From Woeseiaceae bacterium (GTDB taxonomy: Bacteria > Pseudomonadota > Gammaproteobacteria > Steroidobacterales > Woeseiaceae): a stretch of DNA of 35,875 bases. The notes beneath the pieces were generated by a model. It saw nothing but the letters and a program-made list of their open reading frames with translations. It did no database searches and had not been told where the DNA came from. The stretch is from NCBI GenBank assembly GCA_030066625.1, contig JASJBG010000058.1, positions 1-35,875 of the forward strand, given 5' to 3'. The position numbers and the translations under genes were made by a program. Numbering within the stretch: position 1 is the first letter of the stretch; every line of letters begins with the position of its first letter. Below, piece by piece: positions 18,824-29,429 of the stretch.

Positions 18824-20542
18824 ATGGCAGCAACGGCATCACAGACGAATCTAGCAGGCCTGCCCCGGCGTCTCGTGCAGGACGGGATCATCCCCGAGGA
18901 CAAGCTTGCTGAAGCCACCGAAACGGCGCGCAAACAGAAAGTCCCGCTGGTCGCCTTCCTCGTCAACGAGGATCTTGCGGAACCCCGCTCCATCGCCGTT
19001 GCCGCATCGCACGAATTCGGTGTACCCCTCCTCGACCTCGACGCCGTCGAAATCGATCTCGAAGTGGTTCGGGCCGTTGACCAGAAACTGATCAACAAGC
19101 ATCGCGTCCTGCCGCTCGTAAAGCGCGGCCAGCGCCTGTTCTTAGGCATCTCCGACCCGACTAACCTGCAAGCCATCGACGATATCAAGTTCCAGACGAG
19201 CTTGAGAATCGACCCGGTCGTGGTCGAGCAGGACAAGCTCGAGGAACGCATTACCAAGGCGATCGAGGCTGTCGACACGAGCATGATGTCGGCCGGGCTC
19301 GACGACGACGATTTCGACCTCGAAAACCTCGAGGTCACGAGTGACGAGGAAGAAGAAGAGGATGTCAGCGACGTCGAAGATGCGCCGGTCGTCCGCTTCG
19401 TCAACAAGATCCTGCTCGATGCCATCAAGCGCGGTGCATCGGACGTTCACTTCGAGCCCTACGAAAAGTACTTTCGTGTTCGCACGCGCCTGGACGGCGT
19501 GCTGTCGGAGGTCGCACAGCCGCCCGTCGTGCTCGCCAACAAGGTCTGTGCCCGCCTCAAGGTCATGTCGCGGATGGACATCGCCGAGCGCCGCGTGCCG
19601 CAGGACGGCCGCATCAAGATGCGCCTGTCGAAGAATCGCGCGATCGATTTTCGTGTCAACACCTGCCCGACGCTGTTCGGCGAAAAGATCGTACTGCGTA
19701 TCCTCGACCCATCGAGTGCCAAGCTCGGCATCGACGTGCTCGGCTACGAAGAGCAGCAGAAACAGCTTTATCTGAAGCACCTGAACAAGCCGTACGGCAT
19801 GATCCTGGTCACGGGCCCGACCGGTTCCGGTAAGACGGTTTCGCTGTACACCGGGCTCAATATCCTCAACACCGAGGACCGCAACATCTCGACGGCCGAG
19901 GATCCGGCGGAAATCAACCTCCCCGGCATCAACCAGGTCAACGTCAACCCCAAGGTGGGCCTGACCTTCGCGTCGTCGCTGAAAGCCTTCCTGCGCCAGG
20001 ATCCGGACGTGATCATGGTGGGTGAGATTCGTGACCTCGAGACGGCCGAGATCGCGATCAAGGCCGCCCAGACGGGTCACCTCGTACTCTCGACGCTGCA
20101 CACCAACGACGCCCCGAAGACGCTCACGCGTCTCGTCGACATGGGCGTCATGCCATACGCGATCGCGACCTCCGTCAGCCTGATCATCGCCCAGCGACTG
20201 GGCCGGCGACTCTGCGATAACTGTAAGGAAGTCAGAGACATACCGCGTGAGGCGCTGGAGAAGGAAGGCTTTTCGGCCGCCGATCTCGACAAGGGCGTCA
20301 CGATCTTCGGCCCGAAAGGCTGCAAGCAGTGCAACGAGGGCTACAAGGGCCGCGTTGGTATCTTCCAGGTCATGGAAGTGTCCGAGGCCATGGGCCGCAT
20401 CATCATGGAAGGCGGCAATGCCATGCAGATCGCCGACCAGGCAACGAAGGAAGGCGTGCTGGATCTGAGACAGGCCGGATTGAACAAAGTCAAGGAAGGG
20501 GTTACCAGCCTTGATGAGGTCAACCGGGTTACAATTGAATAG
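18824..20542 (+). CDS. pilB: Type IV pilus extension ATPase PilB
   Basis: Cytoplasmic hexameric ATPase that powers pilus polymerisation; 572 residues. The N-terminal T2SSE_N/MshEN-type domain (about 1-150) is joined by a very acidic linker (160-185, DDDDFDLENLEVTSDEEEEE) to the ATPase core. Walker A is GPTGSGKT at 331-338, the Asp box lies just after it (EDPAEIN), Walker B is DVIMVGE near 395-401 and the His box is GHLVLSTLHTND at 418-429. A tetracysteine zinc site is formed by CDNC (464/467) and CKQC (500/503), which separates PilB from the retraction ATPase PilT. AAGG lies five bases before the ATG. pilC begins 40 bases after the stop. Confidence 0.97.
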   Translation: MAATASQTNLAGLPRRLVQDGIIPEDKLAEATETARKQKVPLVAFLVNEDLAEPRSIAVAASHEFGVPLLDLDAVEIDLEVVRAVDQKLINKHRVLPLVKRGQRLFLGISDPTNLQAIDDIKFQTSLRIDPVVVEQDKLEERITKAIEAVDTSMMSAGLDDDDFDLENLEVTSDEEEEEDVSDVEDAPVVRFVNKILLDAIKRGASDVHFEPYEKYFRVRTRLDGVLSEVAQPPVVLANKVCARLKVMSRMDIAERRVPQDGRIKMRLSKNRAIDFRVNTCPTLFGEKIVLRILDPSSAKLGIDVLGYEEQQKQLYLKHLNKPYGMILVTGPTGSGKTVSLYTGLNILNTEDRNISTAEDPAEINLPGINQVNVNPKVGLTFASSLKAFLRQDPDVIMVGEIRDLETAEIAIKAAQTGHLVLSTLHTNDAPKTLTRLVDMGVMPYAIATSVSLIIAQRLGRRLCDNCKEVRDIPREALEKEGFSAADLDKGVTIFGPKGCKQCNEGYKGRVGIFQVMEVSEAMGRIIMEGGNAMQIADQATKEGVLDLRQAGLNKVKEGVTSLDEVNRVTIE

Positions 20543-20582
20543 CTAAGTTGTTGATTTCACACTCGGCTAGGAAACGAGAGAG

Positions 20583-21803
20583 ATGGCTGAACAAACAGCG
20601 GTAATGAAGGTACCGTTCCTCTGGGAGGGCACGGACCGGAAGGGCAAAAAGGTCAAAGGCAAGTCGATGGCCGGCGACGAGGCCGCGGTACGCGCGGATC
20701 TGCGCCGCCAGGGCGTCGTGCCGACGCGCATTCGCAAGCAGCGCAAGAGCATGTTTGCCGGCGCCGCAAAAATCACGACCGGCGACATCGCCATCTTCAG
20801 CCGCCAGCTCGCGACGATGCTCTCGGCCGGTATTCCGCTCGTGCAGGCCTTCGAGATCGTCGGCACGGGTCACGACAACGCGGCGATGCAGAAACTGATC
20901 CTGACCATCAAGCAGGACGTCGAGGGCGGTAGCGCACTCGCCGAGGCACTCGCCAAGCACCCGCTGTACTTCGACGACCTGTTCGTCAACCTCGTCGAGT
21001 CCGGTGAGCAGGCCGGTGCGCTCGAGACGCTGCTCGACAAGATCGCCACGTACAAGGAAAAGACCGAGGCGATCAAGAAAAAGATCAAGAAGGCGCTAAC
21101 CTATCCGGCCGCGGTTCTCGTCGTCGCCTTCATCGTTACGACGATCCTGCTGATCTTCGTAATCCCTGCTTTCGAAGACCTGTTCCAGGGCTTCGGTGCC
21201 GACCTGCCGACATTCACACGCATGGTCATTGACCTGTCGCAGTTCGTGCGTGAGAAAGGCTGGTACCTGGCAATCATGATCATCGCCGCGATTGCGGGCT
21301 TTTTGTACATGAAGAAGCGCTCGCGCGCGCTGCGCCAGAACCTCGACAAGATGACTCTCAAGATCCCGGTCATCGGCCCGATCATGCAGAAGGCGTCGAT
21401 CGCGCGTTACGCACGTACGCTGTCGACGATGTTCGCTGCCGGTGTGCCGCTGGTCGAGGCGCTCGAGTCGGTCGCCGGCGCGACGGGCAACATCGTCTAC
21501 GAGCAAGCGGTACTGCAGATGCGCGACGAAGTTGCGACAGGCCAGCGGCTGCAGCAGGCGATGGAGAACACCGACCTGTTCCCGAACATGGTCATCCAGA
21601 TGATCGCGGTCGGCGAGGAATCCGGTTCGCTCGACGACATGTCCGCCAAGGTCGCGGATTTCTACGAAGAAGACGTCGACAACGCTGTCGACAACCTGAG
21701 TTCGCTGCTCGAGCCGATGATCATGGCGATCCTCGGCGTCCTCGTCGGCGGCCTGGTTGTGGCAATGTACCTGCCGATCTTCAAGATGGGTTCGGTCGTC
21801 TAG
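20583..21803 (+). CDS. pilC: Type IV pilus inner-membrane platform protein PilC
   Basis: Polytopic platform protein on which PilB acts to add or remove pilins; 406 residues, full length. Two T2SSF repeats are visible, one around 70-195 (FSRQLATMLSAGIPLVQAFEIV) and one around 275-395 (YARTLSTMFAAGVPLVEALESV). Membrane segments are near 175-195 (AVLVVAFIVTTILLIFVI), 225-245 (LAIMIIAAIAGFLYM) and 380-400 (IMAILGVLVGGLVVAMYLPIF). A short basic N-terminal region (WEGTDRKGKKVKG) is typical. It follows pilB in the same operon, and a hairpin terminator follows it. Confidence 0.97.
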   Translation: MAEQTAVMKVPFLWEGTDRKGKKVKGKSMAGDEAAVRADLRRQGVVPTRIRKQRKSMFAGAAKITTGDIAIFSRQLATMLSAGIPLVQAFEIVGTGHDNAAMQKLILTIKQDVEGGSALAEALAKHPLYFDDLFVNLVESGEQAGALETLLDKIATYKEKTEAIKKKIKKALTYPAAVLVVAFIVTTILLIFVIPAFEDLFQGFGADLPTFTRMVIDLSQFVREKGWYLAIMIIAAIAGFLYMKKRSRALRQNLDKMTLKIPVIGPIMQKASIARYARTLSTMFAAGVPLVEALESVAGATGNIVYEQAVLQMRDEVATGQRLQQAMENTDLFPNMVIQMIAVGEESGSLDDMSAKVADFYEEDVDNAVDNLSSLLEPMIMAILGVLVGGLVVAMYLPIFKMGSVV

Positions 21804-21829
21804 ACCACACAGCCAAGGACGTTTGCAAT

Positions 21830-21865
21830 AAAACGGCGTTCGGAGGACACTCCGAACGCCGTTTT
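21830..21865 (+). terminator. Terminator between pilC and pilD
   Basis: AAAACGGCGTTCGGAG, GACA, CTCCGAACGCCGTTTT: a perfect 16-base inverted repeat with a 4-base loop, starting 27 bases after the pilC stop. The symmetric A and T ends mean it could act on both strands. It probably ends most pilBC transcripts before pilD. Confidence 0.85.
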
Positions 21866-21904
21866 CGTATCGGCGCGGGATGAACTGTTCGGAGCACGTA
21901 GTAC

Positions 21905-22786
21905 ATGGCTGAACTACTCGGCGGATCGCCAGCCGTTTTCGTTGCCGTCGTGTTCGCGTTTGCGCTCCTGATCGGCAGCTTCCTGAACGTCGTGATCTAT
22001 CGCCTGCCCATCATGATGGAACGGGACTGGCGCGAACAGGCCGAGGAAGCCTCGAAGCTACCGCCCAGCAACCTGCCGGAGGGCCCGTTCAACCTGGTCG
22101 TGCCGCGCTCGCGGTGCCCGAGCTGCGGCAAGGAAATCACGGCCTTCCAGAATATCCCGGTGCTTTCGTACCTGCTGCTCGGCGGTCGCTGTGCCGAGTG
22201 CAAGACGTCGATCTCGGTTCGCTACCCGGTGGTCGAAGCCGTCACCGCCCTGCTGGCCGCCATCGTCGCCTGGCGCTTCGGTTTCGGCTGGGAGGCGATC
22301 ATGGGCATCGTCCTGACGCTGTTCCTCGTCGTCATCACGATGATCGACTACGACCATCAGCTCATTCCGGATTCAGTCGTACTACCCTTGGTCTGGATCG
22401 GGCTGCTCATGACGCTGTTTCACCCGATGCCCGGCGCCGACGTGCTGTTCATCCCCAGCCGCGACGCCATCATCGGCGCGGTCGCGGGCTACCTCAGCCT
22501 CTGGTCGTTCTACTGGCTGTTCAAGCTCGTTACCGGCAAGGAAGGAATGGGCTACGGCGACTTCAAGCTGCTGGCCGCGCTCGGCGCATGGCTGGGCTAC
22601 CAGTACCTGTTCACGATCATCATGATGTCGGCGATCGTTGGCGCCGTGCTCGGCATCGGGCTGATTGTCCTGCGCGGACGCGACAGCCAGCTGCCGCTGC
22701 CCTTCGGGCCGTTCCTCGCGGCAGCGGGCTGGCTCGTCATGTTATTCGGCGAGCAGATCCAGGGCGTTCTGCGGCTGCCGTTCTAG
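21905..22786 (+). CDS. pilD: Prepilin peptidase / N-methyltransferase PilD
   Basis: Bifunctional inner-membrane aspartic protease (A24A family) that removes the pilin leader and methylates the new N-terminal Phe; 293 residues. The N-terminal DiS_P_DiS domain has two cysteine pairs, CPSC (71/74) and CAEC (96/99), that bind zinc. The catalytic aspartates are in IDYDHQLIPD (148-156) and GMGYGDFK (Asp219). About eight hydrophobic segments fit the family. It matures both pilins in this window and probably type II secretion pseudopilins elsewhere. It follows the pilC terminator and runs directly into coaE. Confidence 0.97.
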   Translation: MAELLGGSPAVFVAVVFAFALLIGSFLNVVIYRLPIMMERDWREQAEEASKLPPSNLPEGPFNLVVPRSRCPSCGKEITAFQNIPVLSYLLLGGRCAECKTSISVRYPVVEAVTALLAAIVAWRFGFGWEAIMGIVLTLFLVVITMIDYDHQLIPDSVVLPLVWIGLLMTLFHPMPGADVLFIPSRDAIIGAVAGYLSLWSFYWLFKLVTGKEGMGYGDFKLLAALGAWLGYQYLFTIIMMSAIVGAVLGIGLIVLRGRDSQLPLPFGPFLAAAGWLVMLFGEQIQGVLRLPF

Positions 22787-22787
22787 A

Positions 22788-23417
22788 GTGGCGAACGTGG
22801 ACGACAGCCCCGCGCGGGCGCGCCTCGTCGTTGGCCTGACGGGCGGCATCGCGAGCGGCAAATCAACGGTGGCCGACATGTTCGCCGAGCTCGGCGTGCC
22901 GATCATCGATACGGACCTGATTGCGCGCGAGGTCGTCGAGCCCGGCCAGCCCGCGCTCGACGAAATACGCCATGAGTTCGGCGACGCCATCATCGCGGAG
23001 GACGGCTCGCTGGATCGCGCGGCGATGCGTCGGCTGGTCTTCTCGGACGACGATGCGCGCAGGCGGCTCGAGGCCATCGTGCATCCGCGCATTCGCGCGA
23101 GCGCGCTCGAGCAGGCGGCCACCGCGGGCGGCCAGTACCAGATCATCGTTGTGCCGCTGCTCGTGGAGTCCCCGATCCGGGAGCAGGTCGACCGGATCCT
23201 GGTCGTCGACTGCGACGAGGACGCGCAGATTCGGCGGCTGATGGCCCGGGATGCCGAATCCGAAGGCCAGGCGCGACGGATGCTGGCCGCACAGGCCAGT
23301 CGCGAGCAACGGCTCGCCATTGCCGACGACGTCGTCGACAACGCCGGCGACGTGGATGCGACGCAATCACAGGTGAATGAGCTGCACCGACGCTATGTCC
23401 GCCTGAGCTCCTCCTGA
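22788..23417 (+). CDS. coaE: Dephospho-CoA kinase
   Basis: Last step of coenzyme A synthesis: ATP-dependent phosphorylation of dephospho-CoA. The P-loop GLTGGIASGKST lies near residues 16-27, followed by the family-typical IIDTDLIAREVVEPGQPAL and later VVPLLVES. No ATG fits. GTG at 22788 begins one base after the pilD stop and gives 209 residues; GTG at 22797 gives 206 and is equally possible. The longer frame to 22665 lies inside pilD and does not look like CoaE. The tight spacing to pilD implies translational coupling, a pairing common in Gammaproteobacteria. Confidence 0.93.
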   Translation: MANVDDSPARARLVVGLTGGIASGKSTVADMFAELGVPIIDTDLIAREVVEPGQPALDEIRHEFGDAIIAEDGSLDRAAMRRLVFSDDDARRRLEAIVHPRIRASALEQAATAGGQYQIIVVPLLVESPIREQVDRILVVDCDEDAQIRRLMARDAESEGQARRMLAAQASREQRLAIADDVVDNAGDVDATQSQVNELHRRYVRLSSS

Positions 23418-23421
23418 GACC

Positions 23422-23441
23422 CTGTCGCCATTTGGCGACAG
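23422..23441 (+). repeat. Stem-loop just after coaE
   Basis: CTGTCGCC, ATTT, GGCGACAG: a perfect 8-base inverted repeat with a 4-base loop, beginning four bases after the coaE stop. There is no T-run, so termination is uncertain. It may reduce read-through into zapD or protect the 3' end. Confidence 0.5.
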
Positions 23442-23496
23442 CTCCCGAGGACCCCGCGATTTGCCGGCGCCCGGGCATAAGCGCAGAATACCCGCC

Positions 23497-24297
23497 ATGG
23501 TGAAACCTGCGGGAAACATGCACGCCGACACTGCCGCGGACCACGCGTTCTACGAGCAGCCCCTGTCCGAGCGGATGCGGACGTTCATGCGTCTCGAGTT
23601 TCTCTACCAGCAGATGCTCTACAACTGCGAGCACGAGACCGATTGGGCTACCCGCGCCACCATCTCAACGCTGCTCGAGGTTCTCGCCATCCTGTCGCGC
23701 GGCGACGTCCGCAGCGAGGTCCACAAGGAGCTCGATCAGCAGCTTGCCACGCTGGAGCGATTCCAGAGCCAGCCGGGGGTCGACGGCGGCCGCCTGGAGA
23801 CACTCGTCAAGACACTCAGCGACAGCCGTGACCAGGTCGCCGGCATCGGCACGGGCTACCTGCAGCCGCTCAAGGACTCGGAGTTCCTGAGTGCCATCAA
23901 GCACCGCAGCGCCATCCCGGGCGGCACCTGCGAATTCGACCTGCCCGAGTACAGCCACTGGCTGCGGCAGTCCTACAGTCGCCGGCAAAAGGATCTCGGC
24001 AACTGGATCGGCGCGATAAGGCCGCTGTGCGATGGCGTCACGGAGGTGCTGTGGCTGATTCGCGAAAGCTCGGAGCCGATCAACAAACTCGCGATCAATG
24101 GCATGTACCAGCACAGCATGCAGAAAGACACCCACTGCCGGCTCTTGCGCGTCAGCATTGCCGACGACAGTTCGCTGTTTCCGGAAATCAGTGGCAGCCA
24201 GCACCGCTTCACGGTGCGTTTCCTCGAGTGGTCGTCGATCGACAGCCGCGCCGTTCAGACCGGCCACGACGTCCCGTTCCTGCTCAGTATCTGCTAG
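23497..24297 (+). CDS. zapD: Cell division protein ZapD
   Basis: FtsZ-bundling protein of the ZapD/YacF family that strengthens the Z-ring. The conserved N-terminal region reads FYEQPLSERMRTFMRLEFLYQQML, and the mostly helical body includes LLEVLAILSRGDVRSEVHKELD. The start is uncertain: ATG 23497 gives 266 residues, ATG 23518 gives 259 and has a better GGGA-type site; E. coli ZapD has 247. An upstream TTG at 23461 is less likely. It sits after pilD-coaE, as in other Gammaproteobacteria. The small yacG gene that often follows is absent, because zapD meets the convergent mutT with shared stop-codon bases. Confidence 0.92.
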   Translation: MVKPAGNMHADTAADHAFYEQPLSERMRTFMRLEFLYQQMLYNCEHETDWATRATISTLLEVLAILSRGDVRSEVHKELDQQLATLERFQSQPGVDGGRLETLVKTLSDSRDQVAGIGTGYLQPLKDSEFLSAIKHRSAIPGGTCEFDLPEYSHWLRQSYSRRQKDLGNWIGAIRPLCDGVTEVLWLIRESSEPINKLAINGMYQHSMQKDTHCRLLRVSIADDSSLFPEISGSQHRFTVRFLEWSSIDSRAVQTGHDVPFLLSIC

Positions 24298-24676
24298 CGC
24301 CTGAGTGCTTCGACGACGGGCAGGTCTGCAGGCAGCAGCTCTGCCGCATCGAGTTCGTCCGCCTTCACCCAACGCAGCTGCTGGCCTTCGAGGCCCTCGG
24401 GATCGCTGCGCCAGCCGGTGACCAGGTAAAAAGCGATCGAGACGTGGCGGTCGGGATAGCTGTGCTCGAGGCTCATGAAATGCGCGCTCTCGGTCGGCTC
24501 GACGCCGAGCTCCTCGATGAGCTCGCGCGAAAGCGCGGCTTCGGCTGACTCCTCGGGATCGATCTTGCCGCCCGGGAACTCCCAGAGACCGTGGAACGGG
24601 CCATCGCCGACCCGTTCGCTGATCAGAACACGGCCGGTCGCGTCCTTCAGGATCCCCGCGACGACGTTGAGGCGTC

Positions 24677-24698
<22 letters not shown>
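24294..24698 (-). CDS. mutT: MutT-type Nudix hydrolase (8-oxo-dGTP diphosphatase)
   Basis: Hydrolyses 8-oxo-dGTP to keep oxidised guanine out of DNA; 134 residues. The Nudix box spans about 44-66, reading GKIDPEE, then REL and EELGV, with all metal-binding glutamates present. The fold begins [19 protein letters not shown], and the family-typical [12 protein letters not shown] lies just before the box. The start is GTG at 24698, inside the last codons of secA, overlapping by 22 bases; this implies coupling to secA. The secA-mutT order matches E. coli. A broader Nudix role cannot be ruled out, but context favours MutT. Confidence 0.92.
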
Positions 24699-27592
<2,894 letters not shown>

Positions 27593-27663
27593 GAGTGTCC
27601 TCAAAATAAAGCCGCATATTCTACGGCGTGGCCGCGAAATTTCACGGTAAATTTGCCCTTGTT

Positions 27664-27681
27664 CCGCCCGCAATCGGGCGG
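27664..27681. repeat. Stem-loop in the M23 peptidase-secA gap
   Basis: CCGCCCG, CAAT, CGGGCGG: a perfect 7-base inverted repeat. A smaller hairpin GGGCG, AAA, CGCCC lies at 27707-27719. Both are in the 146-base gap after the minus-strand peptidase gene and before secA. Neither has a T-run; they may shape the secA leader RNA. Confidence 0.4.
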
Positions 27682-27738
27682 GATGGATTCAATGGCTGGT
27701 ATTTAGGGGCGAAACGCCCGTTTGAAAGGGCCGGTGGC

Positions 27739-28665
27739 CTACTTCGAAGACTCGCGGATGAAATTCACCGGGTTGACGCGGCGTCCGCTCTTGAGGACTT
27801 CGAAGTGCAGGTTTGGCCCGGTTGCGCGACCGGTCTCGCCCATCAGGGCAACCGTCTGGCCTTTCTTGACCTCGTCGCCGACCTGGACGAGGTTCTCGGA
27901 GTTGTGGGCATAGCGCGTTGCATAGCCGTTGCCATGATTGATTTCGATCATGATTCCGTAGCCGAAGCGGTCGCCGGACCACGTCACGACACCATCAGCA
28001 ACTGCGACGATTTCGGCGCCCATCTTGCCGGCAAAGTCGATACCCGTGTGATTTGCGGGCTTACCCGTGAACGGGTCCGTGCGCTTGCCGAAGTAGGATG
28101 AAAGCCAGCCCGACTTGACCGGGCGGCCCTGCGGGTAGACGCGATCCTTCAGCTGCTGATTCGCGAGTACCGCCTCGAGCACGTCGAGCTGCGCCTCGCG
28201 GCTGTCGAGCTGTATGCCGAGTGTCTGCATGGCCTCGACGACATCCGGAATGGCGGCCGAGCCGGCCATCGGCACTTCCGGGCCGCCCAGCGCGGGCTCG
28301 GAATCGAAATCGAATTCGTCGGCATCGATGTCGGCCATGTCCGTCAGGCGACGGCCGACGGCGTCGAGCCGGATGATGCGCGCGTTCATCTGCGCGATGC
28401 GGATCGCGAGCGCGTCGAGCGTATCTTCTTTCTGCTGACGGATGGCGTCGATGTTGTCTCGCTGCTGGTCGAGTTCCTGGTTGATGCCCGCGAACTCGTC
28501 GACGCTCACGCCCGAGCCGGTTCGCTCAGCGTGCCAGGCACCGGCAACGAAACCCGATGCGGCGACAACGACTGCGACGGCAACGCCAACGAGGCCCGCG
28601 GTCAGACCGGACAGGTTCAGTTGTCGGGGCTTCGAATAACCCTTGCCGAATATTACAACGTTCAT
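27739..28665 (-). CDS. M23-family metallopeptidase (peptidoglycan endopeptidase type)
   Basis: A 308-residue membrane-anchored peptidase of the lysostaphin/M23 family. A cytoplasmic start with one membrane segment (about 22-45) is followed by a coiled-coil-prone stretch (60-110) and an acidic region (111-130). The C-terminal M23 domain (about 200-300) has zinc ligands His206 and Asp210 (HTGIDFA) and His287 (LHFEV), plus catalytic His254 (YAHNSEN). All are present, so it should be active, unlike degenerate NlpD/EnvC-type activators. ATG 28665 is preferred: the upstream frame adds 21 residues of unrelated sequence. The order M23-secA near lpxC and dciA is seen in pseudomonads and relatives. Confidence 0.92.
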   Translation of the reverse strand: MNVVIFGKGYSKPRQLNLSGLTAGLVGVAVAVVVAASGFVAGAWHAERTGSGVSVDEFAGINQELDQQRDNIDAIRQQKEDTLDALAIRIAQMNARIIRLDAVGRRLTDMADIDADEFDFDSEPALGGPEVPMAGSAAIPDVVEAMQTLGIQLDSREAQLDVLEAVLANQQLKDRVYPQGRPVKSGWLSSYFGKRTDPFTGKPANHTGIDFAGKMGAEIVAVADGVVTWSGDRFGYGIMIEINHGNGYATRYAHNSENLVQVGDEVKKGQTVALMGETGRATGPNLHFEVLKSGRRVNPVNFIRESSK

Positions 28666-28977
28666 CGAGAATGCCCCGGACGAGTTGCACGCGCTGTCGT
28701 GTCGCCGGACTGCCAGACCCTGTTGCACCGGGCGCCTTGCTGCCCCCGGTTACTACTCATTATTGTCGGTCTGCTGTCCCTGCTCACTTCGGTAGCCCCG
28801 CTGTCCTAGGATTTCGTCCCGTAGACCGGTGGTTTTGCGACCCCGCTTTTCAACGGGTATGCCTTTGTCGTGAGCGAAACTATGCATAATGTCTGTTTTT
28901 ATTACAAGAAGCGGCCCTTCGAACGGTGACCGAGATCACCCGACAGGGACAAAAAGTACCAACTCCGTCACATTTTG
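28666..28977. other. 312-base divergent gap between the M23 peptidase gene and dciA
   Basis: No convincing ORF or RNA gene was recognised here. The palindrome TATGCATA (28881-28888) overlaps a CATAAT -10-like box (28885-28890) that could serve dciA, but no good -35 pairs with it. The right third is A/T-richer than the rest, which fits promoter DNA. Confidence 0.4.
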
Positions 28978-29280
28978 ATGCCCGCGAAACGCCTCGACAA
29001 ATTGTTAAATCCCAGCACTGACGCGGGTTTGGGCGATGTCGTCCGGCGCGCCCGCGAGATGGGCGAACTCGCCACCGCACTGGGCAAATCGTTGCCGCCG
29101 AAACTATCCGAGGGCATCGTCGCAGCCAACCTGCGGGAGAATGGCGAACTGGTCGTAATCTGTGTCTCGTCGGCCTGGGCTTCGCGGCTGCGATTCGAAG
29201 CCGATCAGCTCATCGCCGCGGCCCGCCAGACAGGCGCCGACGTCAAGTCCTGCACGGTGCGGGTATCGACCAACCCTTGA
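28978..29280 (+). CDS. dciA: DUF721 family protein, DciA-like helicase loader
   Basis: A 100-residue protein of the DUF721/DciA family. DciA interacts with DnaB and is the ancestral replicative helicase loader in bacteria lacking DnaC. The sequence has the family pattern LDKLL near the start, a basic helix, and the KH-like core LVVICVSSAWASRLRFEADQLI. The ATG at 28978 is preferred to the adjacent TTG at 28975; no strong ribosome site is visible. It is short but complete. It is alone on the plus strand, convergent with lpxC across a REP-like cluster that begins in its stop codon. The name rests on motif recognition and the lpxC/secA neighbourhood. Confidence 0.85.
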   Translation: MPAKRLDKLLNPSTDAGLGDVVRRAREMGELATALGKSLPPKLSEGIVAANLRENGELVVICVSSAWASRLRFEADQLIAAARQTGADVKSCTVRVSTNP

Positions 29281-29422
29281 TCGCGGTCTCACGACCGCTC
29301 CTACAACTGGCTACAGACACGTGTGGGAGCGGTTGTAATACCGCGATCGCAGTTTCGCTGCGCTCAACAGCTCCTACAGCTGCCAATAGTGAGCTGTAGG
29401 AGCGGTCGTCAGACCGCGATCG
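29279..29422. repeat. Cluster of four REP-like palindromic elements (BIME-like)
   Basis: Four related units alternate in orientation: 29279-29304 (minus), 29323-29350 (plus), 29345-29377 (minus) and 29396-29422 (plus). Read in the same sense each begins GTAGGAGC (GTGGGAGC in the second) and ends GCGATC, with a variable self-complementary middle such as CGGTCGTCAGACCG. The last two form a larger structure: GCTCCTACAGCT at 29370-29381 and its exact complement at 29392-29403. The first unit starts inside the dciA TGA, and the last ends seven bases before the lpxC stop. This matches Pseudomonas-type REP sequences mobilised by RAYT transposases; none is in this window. It probably also serves as a two-way transcription end. 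Confidence 0.85.
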
Positions 29423-29429
29423 ATACCTA

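Noticed and set aside
27593-27673. A 27-residue N-terminal extension of SecA
   Set aside because: The added sequence is unlike SecA, and GTG 27592 has an ideal GAGGA site and the conserved family start.
28666-28977. A small RNA or SecM-like regulator in the M23-dciA gap
   Set aside because: No promoter-terminator pair, no arrest-peptide motif and no convincing small ORF was found; the gap does not adjoin secA.
29279-29422. CRISPR array
   Set aside because: The units alternate in orientation, have no regular spacers and carry internal palindromes; they fit REP elements and no cas genes are present.
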